NCBI RefSeq assembly: GCF_047824785.1
Contig: NZ_CP181167.1
Coordinates: 1,798,001-1,862,000 of the forward strand
Source: Nitrobacter sp039808345
GTDB lineage: Bacteria; Pseudomonadota; Alphaproteobacteria; Rhizobiales; Xanthobacteraceae
Length of the DNA stretch: 64,000 nt
Direction of reading: 5' to 3'
Both the position numbers and the translations under genes were made by a program. The notes below the pieces were generated by a model. The model was not told where the DNA came from and searched no databases. It saw nothing but the letters and a program-made list of their open reading frames with translations. This document shows, piece after piece, positions 54,401-62,917 of this stretch (within the stretch, counting starts at the first letter, position 1; every line of letters begins with the position of its first letter).

Positions 54401-54510
54401 GAAGCCACCGGAAGCACGCCGTAAGCGACGACGCCGATGAGAAACAGCCCGATGGCGAGCAGCGTGGTGCCGACCGGTCTCCGGATGAACGGCTCGGAGA
54501 TCGAAGCCAT
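51412..54510 (-). CDS. mdtC: RND multidrug permease subunit, MdtC-type
   Basis: 1032 aa, 12 membrane helices. Starts SISEPFIRRPVGTTLLAIGLFLIGVVAYGVLPVASVPNVDFP. The helix-4 pair of acidic residues is in SVGFVVDDAIVMIENMYRN, as in HAE1 permeases (drugs, not metals). Its A of ATG is the last base of the preceding permease stop. Two unequal RND subunits in tandem fit the MdtBC heterotrimer type. Confidence 0.92.
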   Translation of the reverse strand: MASISEPFIRRPVGTTLLAIGLFLIGVVAYGVLPVASVPNVDFPMIRVSASRPGASPSVMAATVAAPLERRLGEIAGVEQITSSSTLGATSINLQFAIGRDIDHAARDVQAAINASLANLPTDLPTLPKFRKVNPAASPVFILALTSKTMPTSAIYDVADTVLVQRVSQVPGVGEVSVSGADQPAVRIALNPVALSNAGISTDDVRTAIVNANPLGPVGIFNGDRQSETLSTNRQMRSAAEFRDIVIKISGGNFVRLSDVAEIKDATRNSRSIAWFNKQPAVLIQVTKQGDANVIDTVDRVRALLPELKKWIPAGIEVSIIVDRTGTIRASVEDMEWTLLATAFLVMVVVFAFLRRLTPTVAAGVSVPLALAGTCAGMWLAGFSIDNLSLMALAISVGFVVDDAIVMIENMYRNLEQGLPPYRAALEGARQIGFTVLSISLSLIAAFTPLIFMDGIVGRLLREFSLTLTFAIIVSTVVSLTVTPMICAHYIKSATSTDATRFDRLVEGLLSRIVAFYTRTLRVVLGFPVLMLLVFFATIALTVTLYIKTPKGYFPIDDSGFIIGATRASPDVSFQSMLELQQRVMDIVMADPAVQGIGSSIGGGGTRGGSNRGFMYISLKPPAERGKLTTQQAIDRLRRNLGDVPGIRLFMFAAQDIRGGGRQSDSNYQYTLTSTDLDLLQKWAPLVAKRMQAVEGITDVSSDRETGGLQLTLSIDRQKASSLGVRVQDIDNALNNAFSQRQISIVYTQRNQYQVILEIDPRFQEDPSHLERIFVAGANGVQIPLSAVARYQRQLSPLAVYHSQSFPSVTVSFNTLPGVELQDATANIQRAVDELHMPEGIRGGFEGSAADFRKTSGRQPLLILGAFVAVYIVLGVLYESLAHPLTIISTLPSAGLGALLALQITGTPLSVIAFVGIILLIGIVKKNGIMIVDFALEAERQRGLSSADAIFEACRVRFRPIIMTTMAALFAAIPLVLATGPGTELRRPLGITIIGGLLVSQILTLYTTPVIYLLIDRVRRRGEAVPAAAPAE

Positions 54511-57500
54511 TATTTCATGCCCTCGATCGCGCCCGGCGGAGGCCCAGAACCGCCAGTCGGAACGGCTTGCTCGATTCGCTTGTTCAGCCGGTCGAGCGCC
54601 AGATAGATTACGGGCGTGGTGTAAAGCGTGAGCAACTGACTGAGCAGCAGGCCGCCGATGATCGAAATGCCGAGAGGAAACCGTAACTCCGAGCCTGTGC
54701 CGCTTTCAATCGCCAGCGGCAGCGCGCCGAACAGCGCCGCCAGCGTCGTCATCATGATGGGCCTGAACCGGAGCAGGCACGCCTGCACGATTGCATCCGT
54801 CGAAGACATGCCCTGACGGCGTTCGGCCTCCAGCGCGAAGTCGATCATCATGATCGCGTTCTTCTTCACGATGCCCATCAGAAGAATGATGCCGATCAGA
54901 CCGATCACCGACAGATCCTGTCCGAACAGCATCAGGGCGAGAATGGCTCCGATGCCCGCCGAAGGCAGTGTCGAGAGGATCGTGATCGGATGAATATAGC
55001 TTTCGTAGAGGACCCCCAGCACGATGTAGATCGTGACCAGCGCGGCCAGGATCAGCCAGGGCTGACCGGCAAGCGATTTCGAGAATTCGGCCGCATCGCC
55101 GGAAAACATGCCGACGATATTGGAGGGCATGCCGATGCGGGTCTCAATGGTCTTGACCCTTTCCACGGCGTCGCCAAGCGCCTCTCCCGGAGCGAGATTG
55201 AAGCTGAGCGAGGATGCCGGGAATTGCGCCTGATGAGAGATCGCCAGCGGCGCGGTGGTTCGGGTCAGCGTCGCGACGGCGGATAGCGGCACCTGGGCCC
55301 CCGCCACGCCCGGCAGAAAGAGCTTGGAGAGGATCGAGGGGTCTCGCTGATACTGCGGCAGGGCCTCCAGCACGACGCGATACTGGTTGGCCTGTCCATA
55401 AACCGTCGATATCTGCCGCTGGGCAAAGGCGTCGTTCAGCGTGTCATTGACCGCCTGCAGGCTGACGCCAAACTGGCCCGCGCGTGCGCGGTCGATGTTC
55501 AGCGCGGCGCGAAGGCCTGAGTCCTGCGCTTCCGAGGATACATCCCGGAACAGCGGATCGCGGCGCAGTTCCTCGACCAGCTTGCGGACCCACTCCGAAA
55601 CCTGGGCCGCGTCGGTCCCCGTCAAGGTGTATTGATACAGCGAGCGGCTGGTCCGCGAACTGATCTGGATATCCTGCACCGGTTGAAAATAAACCGTCAT
55701 GCCGGGGATCGAAGCGACGCGCGCCTTCAGGCGCGTGATGACGGCCGCGACGTCGTCACGGCGGTCGCTGCGCGGATGCAGCGTCATCACCAGGCGGCCG
55801 GCATTCGTGGTCGGATTCACCGAAGCGGCGCCAATGACGGATACCACGCCCGTGACGTCGGGATCCGCCTTGATCACGGCCGCGACCTCGGCCTGGCACC
55901 TTTGCATTTCGGCGAAGGAGACGTCGGGGCCCGCTTCGGTTACGGCGATAATCGACGCCGTGTCCTGCAGGGGCAGGAAACCCTTTGGCGCGACGGCGTA
56001 AAGCAGCATCGTCGCGACGATCGTCACGAAGACAACGCCCAGTGTCGCCTGCTGATGCCGGAGAACCCATAACAGCGTCCAATGATAGAACGCGACCATC
56101 CGGTCGATACCGCGGTTGACCGCCGCCACTCCGGGGATCGAAACCCCTCCTTCCGAGCGTTTGAGCAGCCGCGAGCACATCATCGGCGTCAGGGTGAGCG
56201 ACACCACGGCGGAAGTGACCACCGCGATCGTCAGCGTCAGGGCGAACTCGCGGAACATCCTTCCGACCAGCCCGGACATGAACAGCAGCGGGATGAACAC
56301 CGCGATCAGCGAAACCGTCAGCGAGATCACGGTGAAGGCGATCTCGCGTGCGCCCCGGAGCGCGGCTTCCATGACGCTCTCGCCGTTCTCGATGTGCCGG
56401 ACGATGTTTTCGATCATCACGATGGCGTCGTCGACCACGAATCCGGTGCCGATCGTCAGCGCCATCAGGGACAGGTTGTCGAGGCTGAAGCCTGCGAAAT
56501 ACATGATGCCGAAACTGGTGATCAGCGACAGCGGCAGCGCCACCCCCGCGATCAACGTCGCCCGGAGCGAGCGCAGGAAAAGCAGCACGACGAGCGTAAC
56601 GAGGACGATGCTGAGAATGAGCGTGAACTGCACGTCGTGGACGGATGCGCGGATTGTCACGGTCCGGTCGCTGACGACGGCCAGGTCGACACCGGCCGGA
56701 ATCGCGCTTTGGAGTTTCGGAATCTCCTCCCGGATCTGCCGGACAACCTCGATCACATTGGCGCCGGGCTGACGCTGGATATCGACGATGACGGCCGGCG
56801 TTCCGTTGTACCAGCCGCCGGTGCGATCGTTCTCCAGTCCATCGACGATCCGGGCGACATCGCCGATCGTGACCGGAGAACCGTTACGGTAAGCGATAAT
56901 GATGGGCCGGTATGCGTCGGCCGTCGTGACCTGGTCGTTCGCCGCGATCGTATAGGCTTGCTGCGCGCCGTCCAGCGACCCCTTGGGGCCGGAAACGTTG
57001 GCGCTGGCGATCGCGTTGCGCAGATCCTCCATTGAAATACCATAGGCGGCCAGCCGCGTGAGATCGGCCTGAACGCGCACCGCCGGCTTCATGCCTCCGA
57101 GCACGGAAACACGGCCGACGCCCGAGATCTGACTGAGGCGCTGAGTGAGAATGGTATCCGCGATATCGCTCATGGCGCGCATCGAGACCGTGTCCGAGGT
57201 CAGGGCGAGCGTCATCACCGGCGCATCGGCTGGATTCACCTTGGCGTAGGTCGGCGGGTACGGCAGGTTTCTCGGCAGGATCCCCGCCGCCGCGTTGATG
57301 GCCGCCTGCACGTCCTGCGTGGCGCCGTCGATATCCCGATCCAGGTTGAACTGCAGGGAAATCTGGCTGAGCCCGAACGAACTTGTCGACGTCATCGACG
57401 ACAGCGACGGGATCTGTCCGAGCTGACGTTCCAGCGGCGCCGTCAGCAATGACGCCACGACATCGGGACTGGCGCCCGGTAGCTGGGTCCTCACCTGCAC

Positions 57501-57632
57501 TGTCGGGAAATCGACCTGCGGCAGCGCGGAGACCGGCAGCGCCCAATAACCGAGTGCGCCCCCGATCATCAGTGCGATCCCCAGCAAGGAGGTCGCGATC
57601 GGACGACGGATAAAAGGTTCCGAAACACCCAT
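54510..57632 (-). CDS. mdtB: RND multidrug permease subunit, MdtB-type
   Basis: 1040 aa, 12 membrane helices. Starts VSEPFIRRPIATSLLGIALMIGGALGYWALPVSALPQVDFP with the proton-relay residues in IGTGFVVDDAIVMIENIVRH. It shares one base with the following permease gene. Together they should form a mixed trimer, fed by the adaptor encoded upstream. Drug range cannot be told from sequence. Confidence 0.92.
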   Translation of the reverse strand: MGVSEPFIRRPIATSLLGIALMIGGALGYWALPVSALPQVDFPTVQVRTQLPGASPDVVASLLTAPLERQLGQIPSLSSMTSTSSFGLSQISLQFNLDRDIDGATQDVQAAINAAAGILPRNLPYPPTYAKVNPADAPVMTLALTSDTVSMRAMSDIADTILTQRLSQISGVGRVSVLGGMKPAVRVQADLTRLAAYGISMEDLRNAIASANVSGPKGSLDGAQQAYTIAANDQVTTADAYRPIIIAYRNGSPVTIGDVARIVDGLENDRTGGWYNGTPAVIVDIQRQPGANVIEVVRQIREEIPKLQSAIPAGVDLAVVSDRTVTIRASVHDVQFTLILSIVLVTLVVLLFLRSLRATLIAGVALPLSLITSFGIMYFAGFSLDNLSLMALTIGTGFVVDDAIVMIENIVRHIENGESVMEAALRGAREIAFTVISLTVSLIAVFIPLLFMSGLVGRMFREFALTLTIAVVTSAVVSLTLTPMMCSRLLKRSEGGVSIPGVAAVNRGIDRMVAFYHWTLLWVLRHQQATLGVVFVTIVATMLLYAVAPKGFLPLQDTASIIAVTEAGPDVSFAEMQRCQAEVAAVIKADPDVTGVVSVIGAASVNPTTNAGRLVMTLHPRSDRRDDVAAVITRLKARVASIPGMTVYFQPVQDIQISSRTSRSLYQYTLTGTDAAQVSEWVRKLVEELRRDPLFRDVSSEAQDSGLRAALNIDRARAGQFGVSLQAVNDTLNDAFAQRQISTVYGQANQYRVVLEALPQYQRDPSILSKLFLPGVAGAQVPLSAVATLTRTTAPLAISHQAQFPASSLSFNLAPGEALGDAVERVKTIETRIGMPSNIVGMFSGDAAEFSKSLAGQPWLILAALVTIYIVLGVLYESYIHPITILSTLPSAGIGAILALMLFGQDLSVIGLIGIILLMGIVKKNAIMMIDFALEAERRQGMSSTDAIVQACLLRFRPIMMTTLAALFGALPLAIESGTGSELRFPLGISIIGGLLLSQLLTLYTTPVIYLALDRLNKRIEQAVPTGGSGPPPGAIEGMK

Positions 57633-57696
57633 CTCTGATCAACTCGTCTGGCAGCGCGCTGCGGCGGGTTCGATGCTCAGTGCCGCATCCCCTGAG

Positions 57697-59076
57697 TTAT
57701 GGCCGAGGCTTCGATTCCCCGCCGGACTGCCCGTTTTCCTGTGCCCCGCCGCCGGATTGATTCTGGCCTCTCTCGCTCCGCCGCCCGCGACGCTCGCTGC
57801 CATTGCCGTCACCGCCTCGGCGAGCGCCGCGCCTGTCCCGCCGCGCCTGCGGCGCGAGATCGGCCGTCGGCGCCTGATCATTCTGGCCGACCGTTACCTT
57901 TGCGCCGTCGGAGAGATTGGCGAATCCGGTCGTGACCACGCGATCGGCAGGAGCAACGCCCTTGGCGATCACGGCGTCCTTTTCGTCCTGCTGCCGCACC
58001 GTCACCGGCTTGGCCTTCACGATGTCGTCGTCGCCGATCACGTAGCTGAAGGTTCCGAGGGGGCCGCGCTGCACCGCCGATGTCGGTATGACCGTCGCTT
58101 GCGACAGCGTTTCAACCTTGATGCGCACATTGACGAACTGGCCCGGCCAGAGCTGAAAATGCTCATTCTGAAAAGCGGCCCTCAGCCTTAGGGTGCCGGT
58201 CGTCGGATCAACCTGATTATCGATGCCGATCAGCTTGCCAGTGTCGATGACCGTGGTGCCGTCGTTTCCGAATACATCGACTTCGATCTCGCCCTTGGCT
58301 GCCGCGGCATTCACGCGCGTGATCTGCTGTTGCGGAAGGCTGAACTGGACCGAGATGGGTTGAAGCTGCGTAATGATGACCAGTCCGGTGGCATCCGCGG
58401 TGTTGATGATGTTGCCGCGATCGACCTGGCGCAGGCCCACCCGGCCGGAAATCGGCGCGACGATCTTGGTGAAACCGAGCATCGCCTGCGCGTTGTCGAT
58501 CGCGGCCTGATCGGCCTTGACCAGCGCCTCCTGCTGCGCGACGACCGCCCTCTGGGTATCCGCCTGCTGCTTCGAACCGGCGCTGGAGGCGGCCAGTTGC
58601 TCGTAGCGTTTCAGATCGAGGCGCATGTTGGCGAGCTGTGCTTCGTCCTGTGCCTTCTTCGCGACCGCCTGATCGTACTGGGCCTGATAGATCACGGGCT
58701 CGATTTCGCCCAGCACGTCGCCTTTCTTGACGTCCTGACCTTCGGTGAAGTTGACGGCGATCAGCTTGCCGTTGACCTGAGAACGCACCGTAACGGTGCT
58801 CAGCGCGCGGACGGCTCCGACGCCGTCGAGATAGACCGGCACGTCCTGGATGCGCGCCGTCGCCGCCAGCACCGGAACCGCGCGATCGGGACGTTCCCAG
58901 CTTGCATCGCGCTTCTTTTGAGAAAACGCGGTCCAGCCGAGATAGGCAAGCCCTCCGACGATCAGAAGCGTGATGGCGATCCACAGGGGACGCCGACGGC
59001 CGCTTGCTGCTCTCGTGCCGGACAGCCTTTCGCTGGCTGCTTTCGCTGTTTCGTCAAGGCCCGGTCTAAAGAGCAT
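57697..59076 (-). CDS. mdtA: RND adaptor protein (MdtA-type, HlyD family)
   Basis: 459 aa; one membrane anchor (PLWIAITLLIVGGLAYLGWTAF). VPVYLDGVGAVRALSTVTVRSQVNGKLIAVNFTEGQDVKKGD is the barrel-sandwich region; a coiled-coil hairpin follows (DEAQLANMRLDLKRYEQLAAS), then SGRVGLRQVDRGNIINT. The last 50 residues are low-complexity Arg/Gly/Asn (RRDRRGARRGGDGNGSERRGR), unusual for the family. It overlaps the outer-membrane gene by 11 bases and precedes mdtB. Confidence 0.92.
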   Translation of the reverse strand: MLFRPGLDETAKAASERLSGTRAASGRRRPLWIAITLLIVGGLAYLGWTAFSQKKRDASWERPDRAVPVLAATARIQDVPVYLDGVGAVRALSTVTVRSQVNGKLIAVNFTEGQDVKKGDVLGEIEPVIYQAQYDQAVAKKAQDEAQLANMRLDLKRYEQLAASSAGSKQQADTQRAVVAQQEALVKADQAAIDNAQAMLGFTKIVAPISGRVGLRQVDRGNIINTADATGLVIITQLQPISVQFSLPQQQITRVNAAAAKGEIEVDVFGNDGTTVIDTGKLIGIDNQVDPTTGTLRLRAAFQNEHFQLWPGQFVNVRIKVETLSQATVIPTSAVQRGPLGTFSYVIGDDDIVKAKPVTVRQQDEKDAVIAKGVAPADRVVTTGFANLSDGAKVTVGQNDQAPTADLAPQARRDRRGARRGGDGNGSERRGRRSERGQNQSGGGAQENGQSGGESKPRP

Positions 59077-60553
59077 TGCCCGCCCTCTCGATCCGCGGCT
59101 CCCATCCGCCGCCCAGGGCCTGATAGAGACTCACGATCGCCTGTAACCGTGCAAGCTGTGCTTGCGACAGGACATCTTCCGCCTGAAAAAGCGTCAATTG
59201 CGTGTTCAGCACGATAATGATGTCGGCGGTGCCGGCCTGTAGCTGTTGCTCGGAGAGCTGGAACGCTTTGCGCGAAGCGGCCACGACCTCACGCTGGAGG
59301 CGCAGCCGCTCGGCGGTCTGACGCACGGCGGTCAGCGCGTTGCCGACATCGGCGAACGCCGAGACCACCGTCTTGCGGTAAGTCTGAAGCAGTTCGTCCT
59401 GCCTCGCCTTCGTGAGTTCGAAATTGCTGAGGATCCTGCGGCCATCGAAGATCGGCTGCGTCAGCGAGCCGGCGAGGTTGAAGAATGCGGCATTGGGGGC
59501 GAACAGCGCGACCAGCGCCGGGCTCTGGTAGCCGCCCTGCGCGGTCAACTGAATGCTCGGAAAGAACTGTGCCCGCGCGCTACCGACATTTGCGGTCGCC
59601 GAGGCGAGCTGCAACTCCTGACTGCGGATGTCCGGGCGCTGGGTCAGCAATTCGGATGGCAGCCCGGGCGTCACCCGTGGCGCGGTGATGTGGTTGAGCG
59701 AACCGCCCTTGACGGTCACGCTTTCCGGCGGGCGAGCCACCAGCGTCGCGAGCGCGTTGATGTTCTGTACCAGCGTCTGCCTGAGTTGCGGAACGTTCGC
59801 GCGCAGATTTGCCAGCACGCTCTCCTGCTGCGCAACGTCGAGGTCGGATCCGGTTCCGGCGCTCAGCCGCTGTTTGAGCGCGTCCAGAATACGCCGGGCG
59901 CTGGCGATGTTGCGTTCGGCGGTGCGAATGCGGTCCTGCGCCGTGAGGACCTGGAAATAGGCATTCGCGACGCTGACCAGCGTCGTCAGCGCGACCACGT
60001 CGCGGTCAAAGCGGCTGGCGTTGGCCGTTTCCAGCGCGGCCAGCGTGGCGTCGCGGTTCTTGCCCCAGAAATCGAGCTCATAGCTGGCGCCGCTCAACGT
60101 GCCCGAATAGTTCACGACTTCCCGGCCACGATTGGTCAGGCCGCTTTGGCTCGAACCCGACGTGCGGAAATAGGATTCCTGCCCGCCGATGCTGACGCTC
60201 GGCAACAGCGCCGCGCCGATGATCCGCGCCTGCCGGTCGGCCTGCACGATCCTCGCGGCCGCCGCCGCGATATCGAGGTTGACGGTCTGGGCCTCTTCCA
60301 TCAGGGACGTGAGTTCGGACGAGCGAAAGCCGCGCCACCAGTCGAGCGCCGGCAGGGCGTCCGCCGCCGCGGTCGCGCTCGCGGCCTTGTACCCTACTGG
60401 AATATCCAGCGCCGGATCCGGAATATCCCGTGTCAGAATGCAGCCGGCCGACGCCGCGACCGCCGCCCATAGCGGCAGGAGCATGGCGGAACGCCGAATC
60501 CACGTCGCGTATCTCCGGGGATGGCTCAAAGCCCTGGCGGCGGAAGCACTCAC
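59066..60553 (-). CDS. Outer-membrane efflux lipoprotein (NodT/OprM family)
   Basis: 495 aa from a GTG at 60553 (GGGGG upstream); an ATG at 60484 is an alternative and a frame to 60733 adds an unsupported leader. Lipobox in LWAAVAASAGC. The family pattern LDWWRGFRSSELTSLMEEA, SYELDFWGKNRDATLAALETANAS and LPSELLTQRPDIRSQELQLASATANVG is that of NodT-type outer-membrane factors. It is first of the OMF-adaptor-RND-RND operon. Confidence 0.9.
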   Translation of the reverse strand: MSASAARALSHPRRYATWIRRSAMLLPLWAAVAASAGCILTRDIPDPALDIPVGYKAASATAAADALPALDWWRGFRSSELTSLMEEAQTVNLDIAAAAARIVQADRQARIIGAALLPSVSIGGQESYFRTSGSSQSGLTNRGREVVNYSGTLSGASYELDFWGKNRDATLAALETANASRFDRDVVALTTLVSVANAYFQVLTAQDRIRTAERNIASARRILDALKQRLSAGTGSDLDVAQQESVLANLRANVPQLRQTLVQNINALATLVARPPESVTVKGGSLNHITAPRVTPGLPSELLTQRPDIRSQELQLASATANVGSARAQFFPSIQLTAQGGYQSPALVALFAPNAAFFNLAGSLTQPIFDGRRILSNFELTKARQDELLQTYRKTVVSAFADVGNALTAVRQTAERLRLQREVVAASRKAFQLSEQQLQAGTADIIIVLNTQLTLFQAEDVLSQAQLARLQAIVSLYQALGGGWEPRIERAGNAL

Positions 60554-60960
60554 ACCGGCCCCCAAAGGAAGGACAGAGGCGGCGAAAGGTATTGACGTGA
60601 GCCTGAAGCACCGCAGTACCAATCTTTTCTGAAATATAGCGACCCGGCCACCGGAAGTAATGCTTTCTCTAAAGAACCGCCCTATTCTAGCTGTCCGAAC
60701 AGGCGACGGACAGTCCTGCGGAAGCAAGAACATGAGACGCGCTCCACTGGAGCCGGAGTTCTGATTCTATCAGAAAAGACCTGATTTTACTGCGTTTCCT
60801 GAAACCTGGACCGAGGCGCGGCCGCCAATCTTACGAAGATTTCATGCAGCGCTGCGAGGGTTCGCCGCCGGTTCGTAGAAACTCGCCGGCCCCCGGCGCC
60901 GCATTCCGAGTATGATTCTGCGCGCCCTTGTACCTGCCTTGCCCCCGCCTTGCCCCTCAA

Positions 60961-61063
60961 CTAGAGTCTGTTATCGCTTCGTGGAAGCGACAGACTCTAT
61001 CTTTATGTTTTGACGCGTTTTCTTCACGCGAACGGGTATCCACTTCGCTCGAAAACGCTATAG
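60961..61063 (+). repeat. Modular intergenic palindromic repeat, copy 4
   Basis: 5' hairpin AGAGTCTGT-TCGCTTC/GAAGCGA-CAGACTCT, then TTTTGACGCGTTTTCTTCACGCG, core ACGGGTATCCACTTCGC and TCGAAAACGCTATAG. It ends 28 bases before the cysteine synthase start. The rest of the 60554-60960 gap holds only a degraded repeat arm near 60763 (TCTGATTCTATCAGA). Confidence 0.9.
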
Positions 61064-61090
61064 GGTTATCTGCAATCCTCCAACAGCCCG

Positions 61091-62149
61091 ATGAGAATTT
61101 TGCATCTCATGAGAATCGATAACGACGTCGTAGAAGCGATCGGCAATACACCTCTTATCAAGTTGAAGCGCGCCTCCGAAGCAACGGGATGCACCATTCT
61201 CGGCAAGGCCGAGTTCATGAATCCGGGCCAGTCCGTCAAGGATCGCGCCGGTAAGCAGATGATCCTGGAAGCCGAAAAGCGCGGCGATCTCAAGCCCGGC
61301 GGCCTCGTCGTCGAAGGCACGGCCGGCAATACCGGCATCGGTCTTGCCATCGTCGCCAGCGCCCGAGGCTATCGCACGATGATCGTCATTCCGGAAACAC
61401 AAAGCCGTGAAAAGAAAGACATGCTGCGGCTATGCGGAGCCGAACTGGTCGAGGTTCCGGCGCTCCCCTACAGCAACCCGAACAACTACCAGCACATCGC
61501 AAGGCGTCTCGCTGACGAATTGCGCAAATCCGAACCCAAAGGCGTCCTGTTCGCCGACCAATGGAATAACCTCGACAATCCGAAGGCCCATTACGTTTCC
61601 ACGGGTCCGGAAATCTGGGAGCAGACGAACGGAAAGGTCGACGGCTTCATCTGTTCGGTCGGCACCGGCGGCACGCTCGCCGGAGTGAGCGCTTTCCTGC
61701 GGGAGAAAAAGAAGGATATCGTCATCGGCGTCGCGGACCCCCGCGGAGCGGCGATGTATGAGCTGTTCAAGAACGGCGTGGCCAAGCCGACAGCGGGAAG
61801 CTCGATCACCGAGGGGATCGGGCTCGGACGCGTGACGCCCGTGATCGCCGACGCCAGGGTTGACGAAGCCTATCTCGTCCCGGACGAGGAGGCCGTGCCC
61901 GTGATCTATGACCTGCTCGAACACGAGGGGCTTTGCCTTGGCGGTTCGACCGGCGTCAACGTCGCCGGCGCGATTCGTCTCGCGCGCCAGCTGGGTCCCG
62001 GCCATACCGTCGTGACCATCCTGTGCGACTCAGGCAACCGCTACCAGTCGAAGCTTTTCAACCCGGATTTCATGCGCTCCAAGAACCTTCCCGTGCCGCA
62101 ATGGCTGGAGAGGCGGAGCACGGTGAAGATTCCGCTCGCTCCGGGTTAA
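61091..62149 (+). CDS. cysK: Cysteine synthase A (O-acetylserine sulfhydrylase family)
   Basis: Makes cysteine from O-acetylserine and sulfide with PLP. 352 aa. PLP lysine K50 in EFMNPGQSVKDRAG, phosphate loop SVGTGGTLAGVSAF, and VVEGTAGNTGIGLA instead of the classic PTSGNTG, a variant seen in many alphaproteobacterial members. Met1 at 61091 or Met7 at 61109 may be the start. It may alternatively prefer another beta-substituted serine. Confidence 0.9.
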   Translation: MRILHLMRIDNDVVEAIGNTPLIKLKRASEATGCTILGKAEFMNPGQSVKDRAGKQMILEAEKRGDLKPGGLVVEGTAGNTGIGLAIVASARGYRTMIVIPETQSREKKDMLRLCGAELVEVPALPYSNPNNYQHIARRLADELRKSEPKGVLFADQWNNLDNPKAHYVSTGPEIWEQTNGKVDGFICSVGTGGTLAGVSAFLREKKKDIVIGVADPRGAAMYELFKNGVAKPTAGSSITEGIGLGRVTPVIADARVDEAYLVPDEEAVPVIYDLLEHEGLCLGGSTGVNVAGAIRLARQLGPGHTVVTILCDSGNRYQSKLFNPDFMRSKNLPVPQWLERRSTVKIPLAPG

Positions 62150-62160
62150 CGCCCTCAGTC

Positions 62161-62904
62161 TCACCGCAGTATCTGGCTGAGAAAGAGCTGACTGCGCGGG
62201 TGTCGCGGATTGGCGAAGAAACTGGCCGGGGTGCCGGACTCGATGATCTGTCCCTCATCCATGAACACGACGCGGTTGGCGACTTCCCTGGCGAATCCCA
62301 TTTCGTGCGTGACCACAAGCATGGTCATGCCTTCTTCCGCCAGATCCACCATCGTGTCGAGAACCTCCTTGACCATCTCGGGATCGAGCGCCGACGTCGG
62401 CTCGTCGAACAACATGACCTTGGGATTCATCGTGAGCGCGCGCGCGATCGCCACGCGCTGCTGCTGACCTCCGGACATCTGACCGGGATATTTATTCGCC
62501 TGATCAGGTATCTTGACGCGCTCCAGAAACTTCATCGCCGCCGCCTCGGCCTCTTTCTTCGGCGTATTGCGGACCCAGATGGGAGCGAGCGTGCAGTTTT
62601 CGAGCACCGTGAGGTGCGGAAACAGATTGAAGTTCTGAAAGACCATCCCGACTTCGCGCCGCACGTCGTCGACGCGCCGCAAGTTGGGGCCCAGTTCAAT
62701 TCCATCGACGGCGATGCGGCCTTCCTGAAATTCCTCGAGCGCGTTGATGCAGCGGATCAGCGTTGACTTTCCCGAGCCCGACGGCCCGCAAATGACGATG
62801 CGTTCGCCACGGCCGACGTCGAGATCGATGTCCCGCAGCACGTGAAAATTGCCGAACCACTTGTTGAGAGCGATGATGGAAACGATGGCGTTTTTATCTG
62901 TCAT
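62161..62904 (-). CDS. aapP: Amino-acid ABC transporter ATPase (AapP-type)
   Basis: 247 aa. GPSGSGKSTLIRCINALEE (Walker A), MSGGQQQRVAIARALTM (signature), VMLFDEPTSALDPEMV (Walker B) and the THEMGFAREVANRVVFMD switch region. Typical polar amino-acid ATPase. 13 bases downstream of the permease; convergent with cysK. Confidence 0.95.
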   Translation of the reverse strand: MTDKNAIVSIIALNKWFGNFHVLRDIDLDVGRGERIVICGPSGSGKSTLIRCINALEEFQEGRIAVDGIELGPNLRRVDDVRREVGMVFQNFNLFPHLTVLENCTLAPIWVRNTPKKEAEAAAMKFLERVKIPDQANKYPGQMSGGQQQRVAIARALTMNPKVMLFDEPTSALDPEMVKEVLDTMVDLAEEGMTMLVVTHEMGFAREVANRVVFMDEGQIIESGTPASFFANPRHPRSQLFLSQILR

Positions 62905-62917
62905 TGGTTTCCAGGGT

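Noticed and set aside
59246..60472. 408-codon frame antisense to the outer-membrane factor
   Set aside because: Shadow frame; the minus strand encodes a clear NodT-type protein.
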